NCBI GenBank assembly: GCA_002409745.1
Contig: DHOU01000038.1
Location: 94,280 to 109,647, forward strand
Direction of reading: 5' to 3'
DNA from: Bacteroidales bacterium UBA5382
GTDB taxonomy: Bacteria; Bacteroidota; Bacteroidia; Bacteroidales; Dysgonomonadaceae
DNA: 15,368 bases
The position numbers and the translations under genes are program-made. The notes below the pieces were generated by a model. It saw only the letters and a program-made list of their open reading frames with translations, searched no databases and was not told where the DNA came from. Shown here one piece after another: positions 1 through 6,035 of the stretch (position 1 is its first letter; each line of letters starts with the position of its first letter).

Positions 1-21
1 TCATACATCATACATCATACT
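1..21. repeat. Tandem heptamer tract at window edge
   Basis: Three tandem 7-bp units are visible (TCATACA, TCATACA, TCATACT), followed by a partial TCAT. The tract may continue to the left of the window, so its full length is unknown. The unit length matches two of the arrays at 3622-3882, but the unit sequence differs. It lies in noncoding DNA upstream of the RelA/SpoT gene. Confidence 0.6.
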
Positions 22-78
22 TCATCCCTCCTCCTTTCTTTTTTTCTTATTCTTTGCTCATTTTTGTAGATTTATTTG

Positions 79-86
79 TATTTTCG
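79..86 (+). promoter_or_regulatory. Possible -7 box upstream of the RelA/SpoT gene
   Basis: TATTTTCG differs by one base from the Bacteroidota -7 consensus TAnnTTTG. A TTTG at 53-56 could be the -33 element, but the spacing of 22 bp is a little longer than the usual 19-20 bp. If real, the transcript would carry a leader of roughly 80 nt containing the hairpin at 126-160. Weak call. Confidence 0.3.
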
Positions 87-125
87 CCTTCCCTTAAACG
101 TCGCATATAAAAATACGTCAGAGTT

Positions 126-160
126 GGGCGAGGGCGTCGCTCCAAGTGGCGCCCCCGCTC
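126..160 (+). promoter_or_regulatory. GC-rich hairpin in the RelA/SpoT leader
   Basis: Two nested stems are visible. The inner 10-bp stem pairs GGGCGTCGCT (132-141) with AGTGGCGCCC (145-154), using two G-U pairs, across a CCA loop. The outer 5-bp stem pairs GGGCG (126-130) with CGCTC (156-160), separated from the inner one by a single A/C mismatch. It ends 14 bases before the ATG and just ahead of the AAGGAA ribosome-binding site at 163-168. No T tract follows, so it is not a classical terminator. It could affect translation initiation or mRNA stability, or be a copy of a dispersed palindromic repeat. Confidence 0.55.
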
Positions 161-174
161 ATGAAGGAATAATT

Positions 175-2433
175 ATGAATGAAGAAGTAAAATTATCAGC
201 CGAAGAAAAATTGATTGAAGATGAGTTTCAGGCTCTTCTCAACGATTATTTGAATTCGAATCACCGCCGGAAGGTCGATATTATTACACGGGCTTTTAAT
301 ATGGCCAAAGAGGCGCATAAAGGAGCTCGCCGGCGTTCGGGCGAACCGTATATTATGCATCCGCTGGCCGTGGCGCGTATCGTTTCGCGTGAGATGGGAT
401 TGGGCTCCACTTCTATCGCGGCGGCTCTTCTGCATGATGTGGTAGAGGATACGGATTATACGGTTGACGATATACAGGCGATGTTCGGTGATAAAATCGC
501 CCAAATTGTCGACGGCCTGACCAAGATATCGAGCGGTATGTTCGGCGAAAATGTCTCCGAGCAGGCCGAAAATTTCCGCAAGTTGTTGCTCACCATGTCG
601 GAAGACATCCGGGTGATTCTTATTAAAATTGCCGATCGCCTGCACAATATGCGTACGCTCTCGTCGATGGCGCCCGCCAAGCAGTTTAAGATAACCGGCG
701 AAACCATGTACATCTACGCGCCCCTGGCGCATCGACTCGGATTGTTTGCCATCAAAACCGAACTCGAAGAGTTGTGTTTTAAATACGAACATCCCGATGC
801 CTATATCGAATTACTGAATAAGATTGCCGAAACGGCTCCCGAGCGTAACAAGATTTATGAACACTTTGCCGCTCCCGTTATGGATGTCCTCGACAAAATG
901 AATATTCAATACGAAATGCGGGCGCGTGTGAAGTCGGTCTATTCCATCTGGAATAAGATGCAGAAAAAAGGCATCGATTTCGAAGAAGTCTATGATTTGT
1001 TCGCCGTGCGCATTGTTTTCGAGGTCTTTCCGGGGATGGACGAGAAAAAACAGTGCTGGGATATTTATTCGGCGATTACCGATATTTACAAATTACGTCC
1101 CGACCGGATCCGCGACTGGGTGAGCCATCCGAAGGCTAATGGTTATCAGGCGCTCCACCTCACGGTGATGGGCCCCGATGGAAAGTGGATCGAAATACAG
1201 ATACGTAGCCGGCGCATGGATGATATTGCCGAGAAAGGTTTCGCGGCGCATTGGAAATACAAAGAGAATAAAATAGAAGAAGATAATGAATTGGACAAAT
1301 GGCTGAAAACGATTCAGGAGGTGCTCGCCAATCCCAATCCCAACGCCATCGACTTTCTCGATACGGTGAAAATGAATTTGTTTTCGTCCGAAATTTTTGT
1401 CTTTACTCCGAGGGGTGACATTAAAACGTTGCCGCAGGGAGCTACGGCGCTCGATTTTGCCTATATCATCCACACGCGTATCGGCGATCATTGTCTGGGG
1501 GCGAAAGTCAATCACACCCTGGTGCCTTTAAGCCAAAAATTACGCAGCGGCGACCAAGTGGAAATCCTCACTTCGCAGTCGCAATATCCCCAACCCGAAT
1601 GGCTCAACTATGTGACCACCGCCAAAGCCCGAACCAAAATCGAAGCGGCCTTGCGCCGCCAACGCCGCCGTATTGCCGAAAAGGGTAAGAACATGCTCGA
1701 AGGCTTATTCCCCGGTGAAACCATCGACAACACCATTTACAATAAGATTCTTCAGTATTACAAAGTCGATAAAAAAGAAGATTTGTATTATCTCATCGGT
1801 AACGAGGATGTTAAATTGCCTCAAAACGGACAGACCTTCTTTAAGGTGAAAGAAACCTTGCCGAAGCAGGATAATCTATTGGTCCGCTATATGAAGCAGG
1901 CGATGAATGCGTTGAAAAAACCGTCGCTTGAAGCCAAAACGGTCGCTCTCGATGATGTTCCTCCGTTAAAGATAGACCGCAAGTCGACGTACGACTTAAA
2001 GGAAAACGATTTTAGCAAGAATTTCATTGTGCCTTTGTGTTGTAACCCGCTGCCGGGCGACGATGTGTTCGGCTTTATCACCGATAAAGAAGAGGTGGAA
2101 GTCCATAAGCGTTCGTGTCAAACCGGAATGAAACTGAAATCGAATTACGGTGGACGCATAATACCGGTAGAGTGGGGCGATTACCGCCAATATTCATTCT
2201 TGGCGACGATTGCTTTTTCGGGCATCGACCGTGTGGGTATTTTGAACAATATCCTCACCAAAATATCGGAAGAAGTGGCCGTGAATATACAGGGGATGTC
2301 GGTCGGCTCGAAAGACGGTATTTTTGAAGGCGTACTCCATGTACACGTGCATAGCGCCGACGATGTGAATCAACTATGTGCTAAAATAGCAAAAGTGGAC
2401 GGCGTAAGTACCGTCCACCGATCGCTTGTGTAG
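175..2433 (+). CDS. spoT: Bifunctional (p)ppGpp synthetase/hydrolase (RelA/SpoT family)
   Basis: Makes and degrades the stringent-response alarmone (p)ppGpp. It is 752 residues long with the full long-RSH architecture. The HD hydrolase domain has its metal-binding His-Asp at H87-D88 (HDVVEDT) and later an ADRLHNMRTL motif. The synthetase domain has GYQALH from G323, EIQIR from E340 and AEKGFAAHWKYK. A TGS domain starts near 406. A cysteine/zinc-finger-like region has C622-C623 and HKRSC at 644-648. An ACT domain runs from about 673 to the end. The RXKD-type motif reads RIRD (311-314), basic as in bifunctional enzymes and unlike the acidic motif of synthetase-only RelA. The ATG at 175 was chosen because AAGGAA lies just upstream and the domain alignment begins there; the longer frame begins with a TTG at 76 that overlaps the candidate promoter and translates through the leader hairpin. 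It is convergent with the next gene, with 16 bp between their stops. Confidence 0.95.
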   Translation: MNEEVKLSAEEKLIEDEFQALLNDYLNSNHRRKVDIITRAFNMAKEAHKGARRRSGEPYIMHPLAVARIVSREMGLGSTSIAAALLHDVVEDTDYTVDDIQAMFGDKIAQIVDGLTKISSGMFGENVSEQAENFRKLLLTMSEDIRVILIKIADRLHNMRTLSSMAPAKQFKITGETMYIYAPLAHRLGLFAIKTELEELCFKYEHPDAYIELLNKIAETAPERNKIYEHFAAPVMDVLDKMNIQYEMRARVKSVYSIWNKMQKKGIDFEEVYDLFAVRIVFEVFPGMDEKKQCWDIYSAITDIYKLRPDRIRDWVSHPKANGYQALHLTVMGPDGKWIEIQIRSRRMDDIAEKGFAAHWKYKENKIEEDNELDKWLKTIQEVLANPNPNAIDFLDTVKMNLFSSEIFVFTPRGDIKTLPQGATALDFAYIIHTRIGDHCLGAKVNHTLVPLSQKLRSGDQVEILTSQSQYPQPEWLNYVTTAKARTKIEAALRRQRRRIAEKGKNMLEGLFPGETIDNTIYNKILQYYKVDKKEDLYYLIGNEDVKLPQNGQTFFKVKETLPKQDNLLVRYMKQAMNALKKPSLEAKTVALDDVPPLKIDRKSTYDLKENDFSKNFIVPLCCNPLPGDDVFGFITDKEEVEVHKRSCQTGMKLKSNYGGRIIPVEWGDYRQYSFLATIAFSGIDRVGILNNILTKISEEVAVNIQGMSVGSKDGIFEGVLHVHVHSADDVNQLCAKIAKVDGVSTVHRSLV

Positions 2434-2449
2434 ATAAATCTTTGCAAGA

Positions 2450-2833
2450 CTATTTTTTCTTGCTACGCTTATGCCCGAAGATCATCGATGTAATCTTTTT
2501 GGCGGCGAAAGCGATAACGGCCGGTTTGGATAACCTCCATGCCGCCGATCCTATTTGCGGAAGATTGGACAAAACCAGACTTAACCAGGGGTTCATCTGT
2601 TTCGTCACAAAAGGAGTCAATGAACCGGACGAACCGGACGAAAAGTTGTCTACGGCATTGGTTATTTTGCCTCTTATAGAAGAGGTGACGCCTTTCGTTA
2701 GAAGTGACCCCCAGTTATCTCCCAGATATTGTATTTGATACGATAACCGTTGTCCGGAAATGATACGTTCTTCTCGAACTCTTTTTTTCTCAAGATGAAG
2801 TTCTTCCAGCGGAGTTAATTTGTAGGTTTTCAT
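2450..2833 (-). CDS. Small basic hypothetical protein, last gene of YtxH/holin-like operon
   Basis: 127 residues, function unknown. The N-terminal 30 residues are charged and helical (many Glu, Lys, Arg). The middle is Ser/Gly-rich. Residues 80-118 contain moderately hydrophobic, possibly amphipathic helices around LSKPAVIAFAAKK, and the tail is very basic (HKRSKKK). No catalytic motif is seen. It starts 6 bases after the stop of the holin-like gene on the same strand, so the two are almost certainly cotranscribed. From memory, similar small proteins sit third in this operon in other Bacteroidota; this should be checked by search. A role at the inner face of the membrane is an inference from context and composition. 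Confidence 0.8.
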   Translation of the reverse strand: MKTYKLTPLEELHLEKKRVREERIISGQRLSYQIQYLGDNWGSLLTKGVTSSIRGKITNAVDNFSSGSSGSLTPFVTKQMNPWLSLVLSNLPQIGSAAWRLSKPAVIAFAAKKITSMIFGHKRSKKK

Positions 2834-2839
2834 TATTGT

Positions 2840-3208
2840 TTATTTTATATCTTCGTTATCGTCACTTTCCATCAGAAACCGAATCACCTTATTCGTAATG
2901 CTGTTCCGGATCGGTTTCTTTACGAATAATAGAATCAGTAAAATCACCAGAATACCCCCAGACACGATACCGAAACCCGCCCATATATTTTGAAGCAATT
3001 CGCCCAAATATAAGGCCAATGTGGTCAACAGCATCAGCAATGCAAACAAAGCCACAAACGCTATCACTAATACATAGCTTATATTTGAAGATGCTTTGCT
3101 TATCTTCTCAATAATTTCCAGCTTACCTAGTTCGAGCGTGTTGGTTATGTACTTTGCTACATCATCCTTCATCTCTTCGAACAATGTACTCGCTTTTTTT
3201 TCTTCCAT
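2840..3208 (-). CDS. Phage-holin-family-like small membrane protein
   Basis: 122 residues: a charged N-terminal helix (1-40, FEEMKDDVAKYI...), two strong transmembrane segments (about 44-67 and 74-96) and a charged C-terminal tail. This layout matches the putative Holin-X / 'phage holin family' group (PF07332-like), which despite its name is common in chromosomes and is usually linked to the cell envelope or stress, not to lysis. There is no lysin or other phage gene nearby. An upstream in-frame TTG at 3247 would add 13 residues and overlap the YtxH gene; the ATG at 3208 was preferred because it leaves a normal 25-bp gap and begins at the charged helix typical of the family. Second gene of a minus-strand operon. 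Confidence 0.85.
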   Translation of the reverse strand: MEEKKASTLFEEMKDDVAKYITNTLELGKLEIIEKISKASSNISYVLVIAFVALFALLMLLTTLALYLGELLQNIWAGFGIVSGGILVILLILLFVKKPIRNSITNKVIRFLMESDDNEDIK

Positions 3209-3233
3209 CGTTTCGATAATTAAAGGATCCGTG

Positions 3234-3476
3234 TTATTGTTTTGCAAGTTCTTTTTTGGCTATTTCAGCAATATCATCGATATCTTCTTTTAAATCATCG
3301 ACTTCATTTTTTCCTTTATGGATGGCTGACTTTACGTTGGCTTTTACTTTATCGGCAAATACGTTGGCTTGCTCCAACCATTCATCTTTTTTATCGGTTG
3401 CTAAAATGTAACCTGCGGCTGCACCAAGGGCAACGCCAATACCTAATCCTAATAAAAATTTTGCATCTGTACTCAT
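3234..3476 (-). CDS. YtxH domain-containing small protein
   Basis: 80 residues. It begins with a Gly/Ala-rich hydrophobic segment (about 6-27, LGLGIGVALGAAAGYILA), then a polar amphipathic helix (28-80) rich in Asp, Glu and Lys. This is the YtxH-like architecture (PF12732): one N-terminal membrane anchor and a cytoplasmic coiled helix. YtxH-type proteins in Bacillus belong to the general stress regulon, but the biochemical role is unknown. The start is an ATG at 3476 with an A-rich leader (CAAACAACAATT). It is first in a three-gene operon with the holin-like and small basic genes. I could not find a convincing TAnnTTTG promoter upstream. Confidence 0.9.
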   Translation of the reverse strand: MSTDAKFLLGLGIGVALGAAAGYILATDKKDEWLEQANVFADKVKANVKSAIHKGKNEVDDLKEDIDDIAEIAKKELAKQ

Positions 3477-3621
3477 AATTGTTGTTTGTTTAAATGTGAA
3501 TAGTCTGTTCTTTTTTAGTTTTTTCGTTCATTACGGGAGAATATTCCTTTATGGGTTTAGGGAAAATCTCTAAGGTATAACGCTTCTTGTTTAGAAATTG
3601 TTTAATTCCTCCCCAAAATTC

Positions 3622-3682
3622 CGGTCATCAGTCTCCGGTCACTAGTCCGGTCTCCAGTCTCCAGTCATCAGTCTCCAGTCTT
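3622..3682. repeat. Tandem heptamer array A (CRGTCWY units)
   Basis: Eight 7-bp units and one 5-bp unit in a row: CGGTCAT, CAGTCTC, CGGTCAC, TAGTC (5 bp), CGGTCTC, CAGTCTC, CAGTCAT, CAGTCTC, CAGTCTT. The consensus is about CRGTCWY. Unit variants recur (CAGTCTC three times), which suggests duplication of multi-unit blocks. Confidence 0.8.
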
Positions 3683-3694
3683 TAAACTTCATTC

Positions 3695-3798
3695 GCTAAT
3701 TTGCTCATCTGCTCATCTGCTAATTTGCTCATCTGCTCATCTGCTAATTTGCTCATTTGCTCATTTGCTCATTTGCTCATTTGCTAATTCGCTCATCT
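3695..3798. repeat. Tandem octamer array B (13 units of GCTMATYY)
   Basis: Thirteen perfect-length 8-bp units without gaps. With L = GCTAATTT, S = GCTCATCT and T = GCTCATTT, the order is L S S L S S L T T T T, then GCTAATTC and S. The LSS block of 24 bp is itself repeated and T is repeated four times, so the array shows higher-order duplication. The period is 8 bp, unlike the 7-bp arrays on each side. Confidence 0.9.
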
Positions 3799-3805
3799 GC
3801 CATTA

Positions 3806-3882
3806 GTAATTAGTAATTTGTAATTTGTAATTTATAATTTATAATTAGTAATTTGTAATTTATAATTAGTAATTTGTAATTT
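3806..3882. repeat. Tandem heptamer array C (11 units of RTAATTW)
   Basis: Eleven uninterrupted 7-bp units: GTAATTA, three GTAATTT, ATAATTT, ATAATTA, two GTAATTT, ATAATTA, two GTAATTT. A 21-bp block (GTAATTT GTAATTT ATAATTA) is visible as a higher-order period. It is A+T only apart from one G in most units, and ends 24 bp from the miaB stop codon. Confidence 0.9.
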
Positions 3883-3906
3883 GAATTGTCCCTCATCCTT
3901 TCGCCT

Positions 3907-5262
3907 CTAATCGGCAATCGTTTCACCCAGCAAGGTAGCCGAAGTGAAACCGGTGATGCGCACGTTGACAAATTCGCCGATACGATGTTGTTTTTTATCA
4001 AAAATAACCACTTTGTTTTGTTCGCTGCGGCCGAAAAGTTGTTCGCGCGAACGTTTCGAAAAACCTTCTATCAGCACCTCGAATTCTTTCCCGACATCTT
4101 TCTCGTTACTTTCGCGCGATAATTGCAACTGAAGTTCGATGATCTCTTGTAACCGGCGGTTTTTTATTTCCGGCGGAACATTGTCCTCGAGCTTTTTGGA
4201 AGCATACGTGCCGGGACGTTCGGAATACTGGAACATGAAAGCCGAGTCGAACCCGACTTCGCGCATCAACGATAAAGTCTGTTGATGGTCTTCTTCCGTT
4301 TCGTCGTGGAAGCCGCACATGATATCCGTCGATAACCCGCAACCGGGAATGATGCGTTTGATGGCTGCTATCCGTTCCATGTACCATTTCCTGTCGTAGG
4401 TGCGGTTCATCAGTTTAAGCATCCGCGAACTGCCGGTCTGTACCGGAAGATGAATATAGTTGCAGAGGTTTTTATACCGGGCAATAACTTCCAACGTTTC
4501 GTCCGTCATATCTTTCGGATGCGATGTCGTAAAGCGGATTCGCATTTCCGGAGCCTCTTCCGCCACCAGGGCCAATAATGCCGGAAAATCGATCACCCGT
4601 TCGCCTTCTTTGAACCGGTAAGAATCGACATTTTGTCCCAAAAGAATGACTTCCCGAAATCGTTTTTGCCGCATGATGCGCAATTCGTTGAGAATGCTTT
4701 CCGGATCGCGGCTACGCTCCCTGCCACGCGTAAAAGGAACGATGCAATAGGTACAGAACTTATTGCATCCGCGCATAATGGATAGGTAGCCCGAAATGTT
4801 GCTGCCGCTTAACTTGAGGGGGATGACATCTTTGTACGTCTCGGTCTTCGATAGTTGTACGTTGATGGCTTTCTCGCCTCTTTCGGCCGCACCTACTAAA
4901 TTCGGCAAATCGAGGTACGCATCCGGGCCGATCACCACGTCGACGTGATGGTTTTCGATTAAATCCTCTTTCACCCTTTCGGCCATGCAACCCAACACCC
5001 CGATAATCAGGTGCCCCTTTCGTTGTTTCTTAATGGAATGAAAGTATTCCAACCGTTGGATGACGCGTTGTTCGGCGTTGTCCCTGATGGAGCAGGTATT
5101 CACAAATACGGCATCGGCTTCTCGGTCGTTGTCGGTAAGGCTATAGCCGTCCATTTGCATAATCGAGGCGACGACTTCCGAATCGGCCACATTCATTTGA
5201 CATCCGTACGTCTCGATGAAAAGCTTTTTTTCGTTATTCGTATCAATTGTTTCTGTATTCAT
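3907..5262 (-). CDS. miaB: tRNA-2-methylthio-N6-dimethylallyladenosine synthase MiaB
   Basis: Radical-SAM methylthiotransferase that adds a methylthio group to i6A37 of tRNAs reading UNN codons. It is 451 residues, the normal length. The N-terminal UPF0004 domain has the three auxiliary-cluster cysteines C21 (YGCQMN), C57 (NTCSIRDNA) and C92 (GCMAER). The radical-SAM domain has C166, C170 and C173 (RGCNKFCTYCIVPFTRGRE, a signature of MiaB as opposed to MtaB or RimO). The C-terminal TRAM domain ends in a hydrophobic, Thr-rich strand region. An upstream ATG at 5298 would add 12 residues (MRGIRFIIDGIK) that are not typical of the family; the ATG at 5262 is preferred but not proven. It is transcribed alone, divergent from the proline-rich gene, and followed by the repeat arrays. 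Confidence 0.95.
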   Translation of the reverse strand: MNTETIDTNNEKKLFIETYGCQMNVADSEVVASIMQMDGYSLTDNDREADAVFVNTCSIRDNAEQRVIQRLEYFHSIKKQRKGHLIIGVLGCMAERVKEDLIENHHVDVVIGPDAYLDLPNLVGAAERGEKAINVQLSKTETYKDVIPLKLSGSNISGYLSIMRGCNKFCTYCIVPFTRGRERSRDPESILNELRIMRQKRFREVILLGQNVDSYRFKEGERVIDFPALLALVAEEAPEMRIRFTTSHPKDMTDETLEVIARYKNLCNYIHLPVQTGSSRMLKLMNRTYDRKWYMERIAAIKRIIPGCGLSTDIMCGFHDETEEDHQQTLSLMREVGFDSAFMFQYSERPGTYASKKLEDNVPPEIKNRRLQEIIELQLQLSRESNEKDVGKEFEVLIEGFSKRSREQLFGRSEQNKVVIFDKKQHRIGEFVNVRITGFTSATLLGETIAD

Positions 5263-5336
5263 TTTAATCCCGTCGATAATAAACCGTATTCCCCGCATAA
5301 TAAAAGTTAAAACCCCTATTTAGCCGGTGGAAAAAG

Positions 5337-5367
5337 TTGATATTCTGATAATCTTATCTTATTTTTG
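5337..5367 (+). promoter_or_regulatory. Orphan Bacteroidota-type promoter in the miaB upstream region
   Basis: TATTTTTG at 5360-5367 is a perfect TAnnTTTG -7 box. TTGA at 5337-5340 lies 19 bp upstream and could act as a degenerate -33 element. It points away from miaB. Transcription would start near 5372-5374, immediately before the palindrome and the terminator at 5417-5451. Confidence 0.5.
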
Positions 5368-5370
5368 TCC

Positions 5371-5396
5371 CTATGAAAATAAAAAATTTTTCATAG
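5371..5396. repeat. Inverted repeat CTATGAAAA / TTTTCATAG
   Basis: Two perfect 9-bp arms (5371-5379 and 5388-5396) flank an 8-bp A+T spacer. It lies at the predicted transcription start of the orphan promoter and upstream of miaB in the other direction, so it could be an operator or an RNA hairpin. The same bases also read as a 7-codon frame from ATG at 5373 to TAG at 5396 (MKIKNFS). Confidence 0.5.
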
Positions 5397-5451
5397 TTAA
5401 GGTTTTGGTTAAATAGTCGGGCGGAGCTGTGAAGTTCTTCCCGATTTTTTT
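5373..5451 (+). ncRNA. Candidate small RNA or terminated leader transcript
   Basis: A promoter (5337-5367) and a strong terminator (5417-5451) bracket about 79 nt with no substantial reading frame. The upstream gene, miaB, runs the other way, so the terminator has no other obvious plus-strand transcript to stop. The predicted RNA has an A+U hairpin at its 5' end and a GC hairpin with a T7 tail. It does not match 6S, 4.5S/SRP or a tRNA by eye. The alternative is an attenuator leader for the gene at 5518, but that gene appears to have its own promoter at 5486. Confidence 0.4.
5417..5451 (+). terminator. Intrinsic terminator upstream of the proline-rich gene
   Basis: TCGGG (5417-5421) pairs with CCCGA (5440-5444), and after one mismatch GGAGC (5423-5427) pairs with GTTCT (5434-5438), with two G-U pairs and a TGTGAA loop. 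Seven T residues follow at 5445-5451. There is no T tract on the opposite side, so it works only on the plus strand. Confidence 0.8.
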
Positions 5452-5485
5452 GTTCAACTGTAGACCTTAATTGGTAAAAAATCAT

Positions 5486-5493
5486 TATTTTTG
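5486..5493 (+). promoter_or_regulatory. -7 box for the proline-rich gene
   Basis: TATTTTTG is a perfect TAnnTTTG match. The expected start near 5499 leaves a leader of about 19 nt before the ATG at 5518. No clear TTTG -33 element lies 19-20 bp upstream. Confidence 0.5.
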
Positions 5494-5517
5494 TCGGACT
5501 GCAAAATTAATCAAAAT

Positions 5518-6003
5518 ATGGACTCCGGAGATATTGTTTATTTGATACTTGCTGTATTTTTTGTGATATTGGGTTTTTTTAATAATTCCAAGGAAGAGAA
5601 AGACAGCCAAAAAAAACAAAAGAAATCGCAACTACCGCCTTTGACTCCTGTATTCAGGCCAGGTGGGGATTGGTTGGAACCTAAAGAAAAGAAGAACTAT
5701 GATAGACAACGATCGAGTCCGACTCCTCCGCCTGTTCACACCTCTTCTTCCGGTCCGACTCCTCTTCCTTCACGTGATTTTAAATCTTCCCTCACGTTGA
5801 CCGCCGACCTTAACCGGTACTCCTCTGCTTCGCAGTCGCTGTTTGTCGATGAAGAAGGCGAAAAATCCGTATATCGAAATGATGCTTCGGGCGCAAATAC
5901 TGCCGGACGGCATTGGATTATTTCGGATTTGCAGTCGGATAGTGCAAAAGACGAATTACGGAAGGGAATTATTTATTCGGAGTTGCTAAAAACGAAATTC
6001 TAA
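5518..6003 (+). CDS. Membrane-anchored proline-rich hypothetical protein
   Basis: 161 residues, function not recognised. One N-terminal transmembrane segment (about 5-22, DIVYLILAVFFVILGFF) has no signal-peptidase site. A Lys/Glu-rich charged stretch follows (23-37), then a disordered Pro/Ser/Thr-rich linker (about 38-90, with several PTP/PPP motifs) and a short C-terminal segment ending DELRKGIIYSELLKTKF, which looks like a conserved docking or binding peptide. The positive residues after the membrane segment suggest that the body is cytoplasmic. The ATG at 5518 is used; the longer frame from TTG at 5491 overlaps the promoter box. It lies 32 bp before the CoA-transferase gene and may be cotranscribed with it. 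Confidence 0.8.
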   Translation: MDSGDIVYLILAVFFVILGFFNNSKEEKDSQKKQKKSQLPPLTPVFRPGGDWLEPKEKKNYDRQRSSPTPPPVHTSSSGPTPLPSRDFKSSLTLTADLNRYSSASQSLFVDEEGEKSVYRNDASGANTAGRHWIISDLQSDSAKDELRKGIIYSELLKTKF

Positions 6004-6035
6004 GAATTAGTCGAATATAAAAATTGAGAAAAACT

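Larger units (their letters stand above)
3477..3906. other. 430-bp gene-free region between miaB and the YtxH operon
   Basis: The first 140 bp next to the YtxH gene must hold that operon's promoter, although I see no clear box. Most of the remainder (3622-3882) is three adjacent arrays of short tandem repeats with different units. Short frames here, including one antisense to the miaB end that reads as repeated INYKL-type peptides, are products of the 7-bp periodicity and are not genes. Reading from miaB, the arrays would lie in its 3' untranslated region. Confidence 0.7.

Noticed and set aside
196..792. 198-codon minus-strand frame inside the RelA/SpoT gene
   Set aside because: It lies fully antisense to a conserved coding region with clear domains, and its translation shows no known motif.
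2444..2463. Terminator between the convergent RelA/SpoT and small basic genes
   Set aside because: The GCAAG/CTTGC stem is only 5 bp, and the T run lies in the loop instead of after the stem.
2442..2738. 98-codon plus-strand frame overlapping the small basic gene
   Set aside because: Antisense shadow; the minus-strand gene fits the operon spacing, while this frame has no motif.
2840..3208. Prophage lysis cassette
   Set aside because: The holin-like protein is in a YtxH operon, with no endolysin, capsid or integrase gene in the window.
3622..3882. CRISPR array
   Set aside because: Units of 7-8 bp with no unique spacers, no leader and no cas genes; these are simple tandem arrays.
3810..4001. 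63-codon minus-strand frame with repeated INYKL peptides
   Set aside because: The repeats arise from the 7-bp noncoding array (three units give seven codons), and the rest overlaps the miaB 3' end in another frame.
5373..5451. 6S RNA or SRP RNA
   Set aside because: Too short for 6S, and it lacks the conserved GGAAGGAAGC-type SRP core; kept only as an unassigned small RNA.
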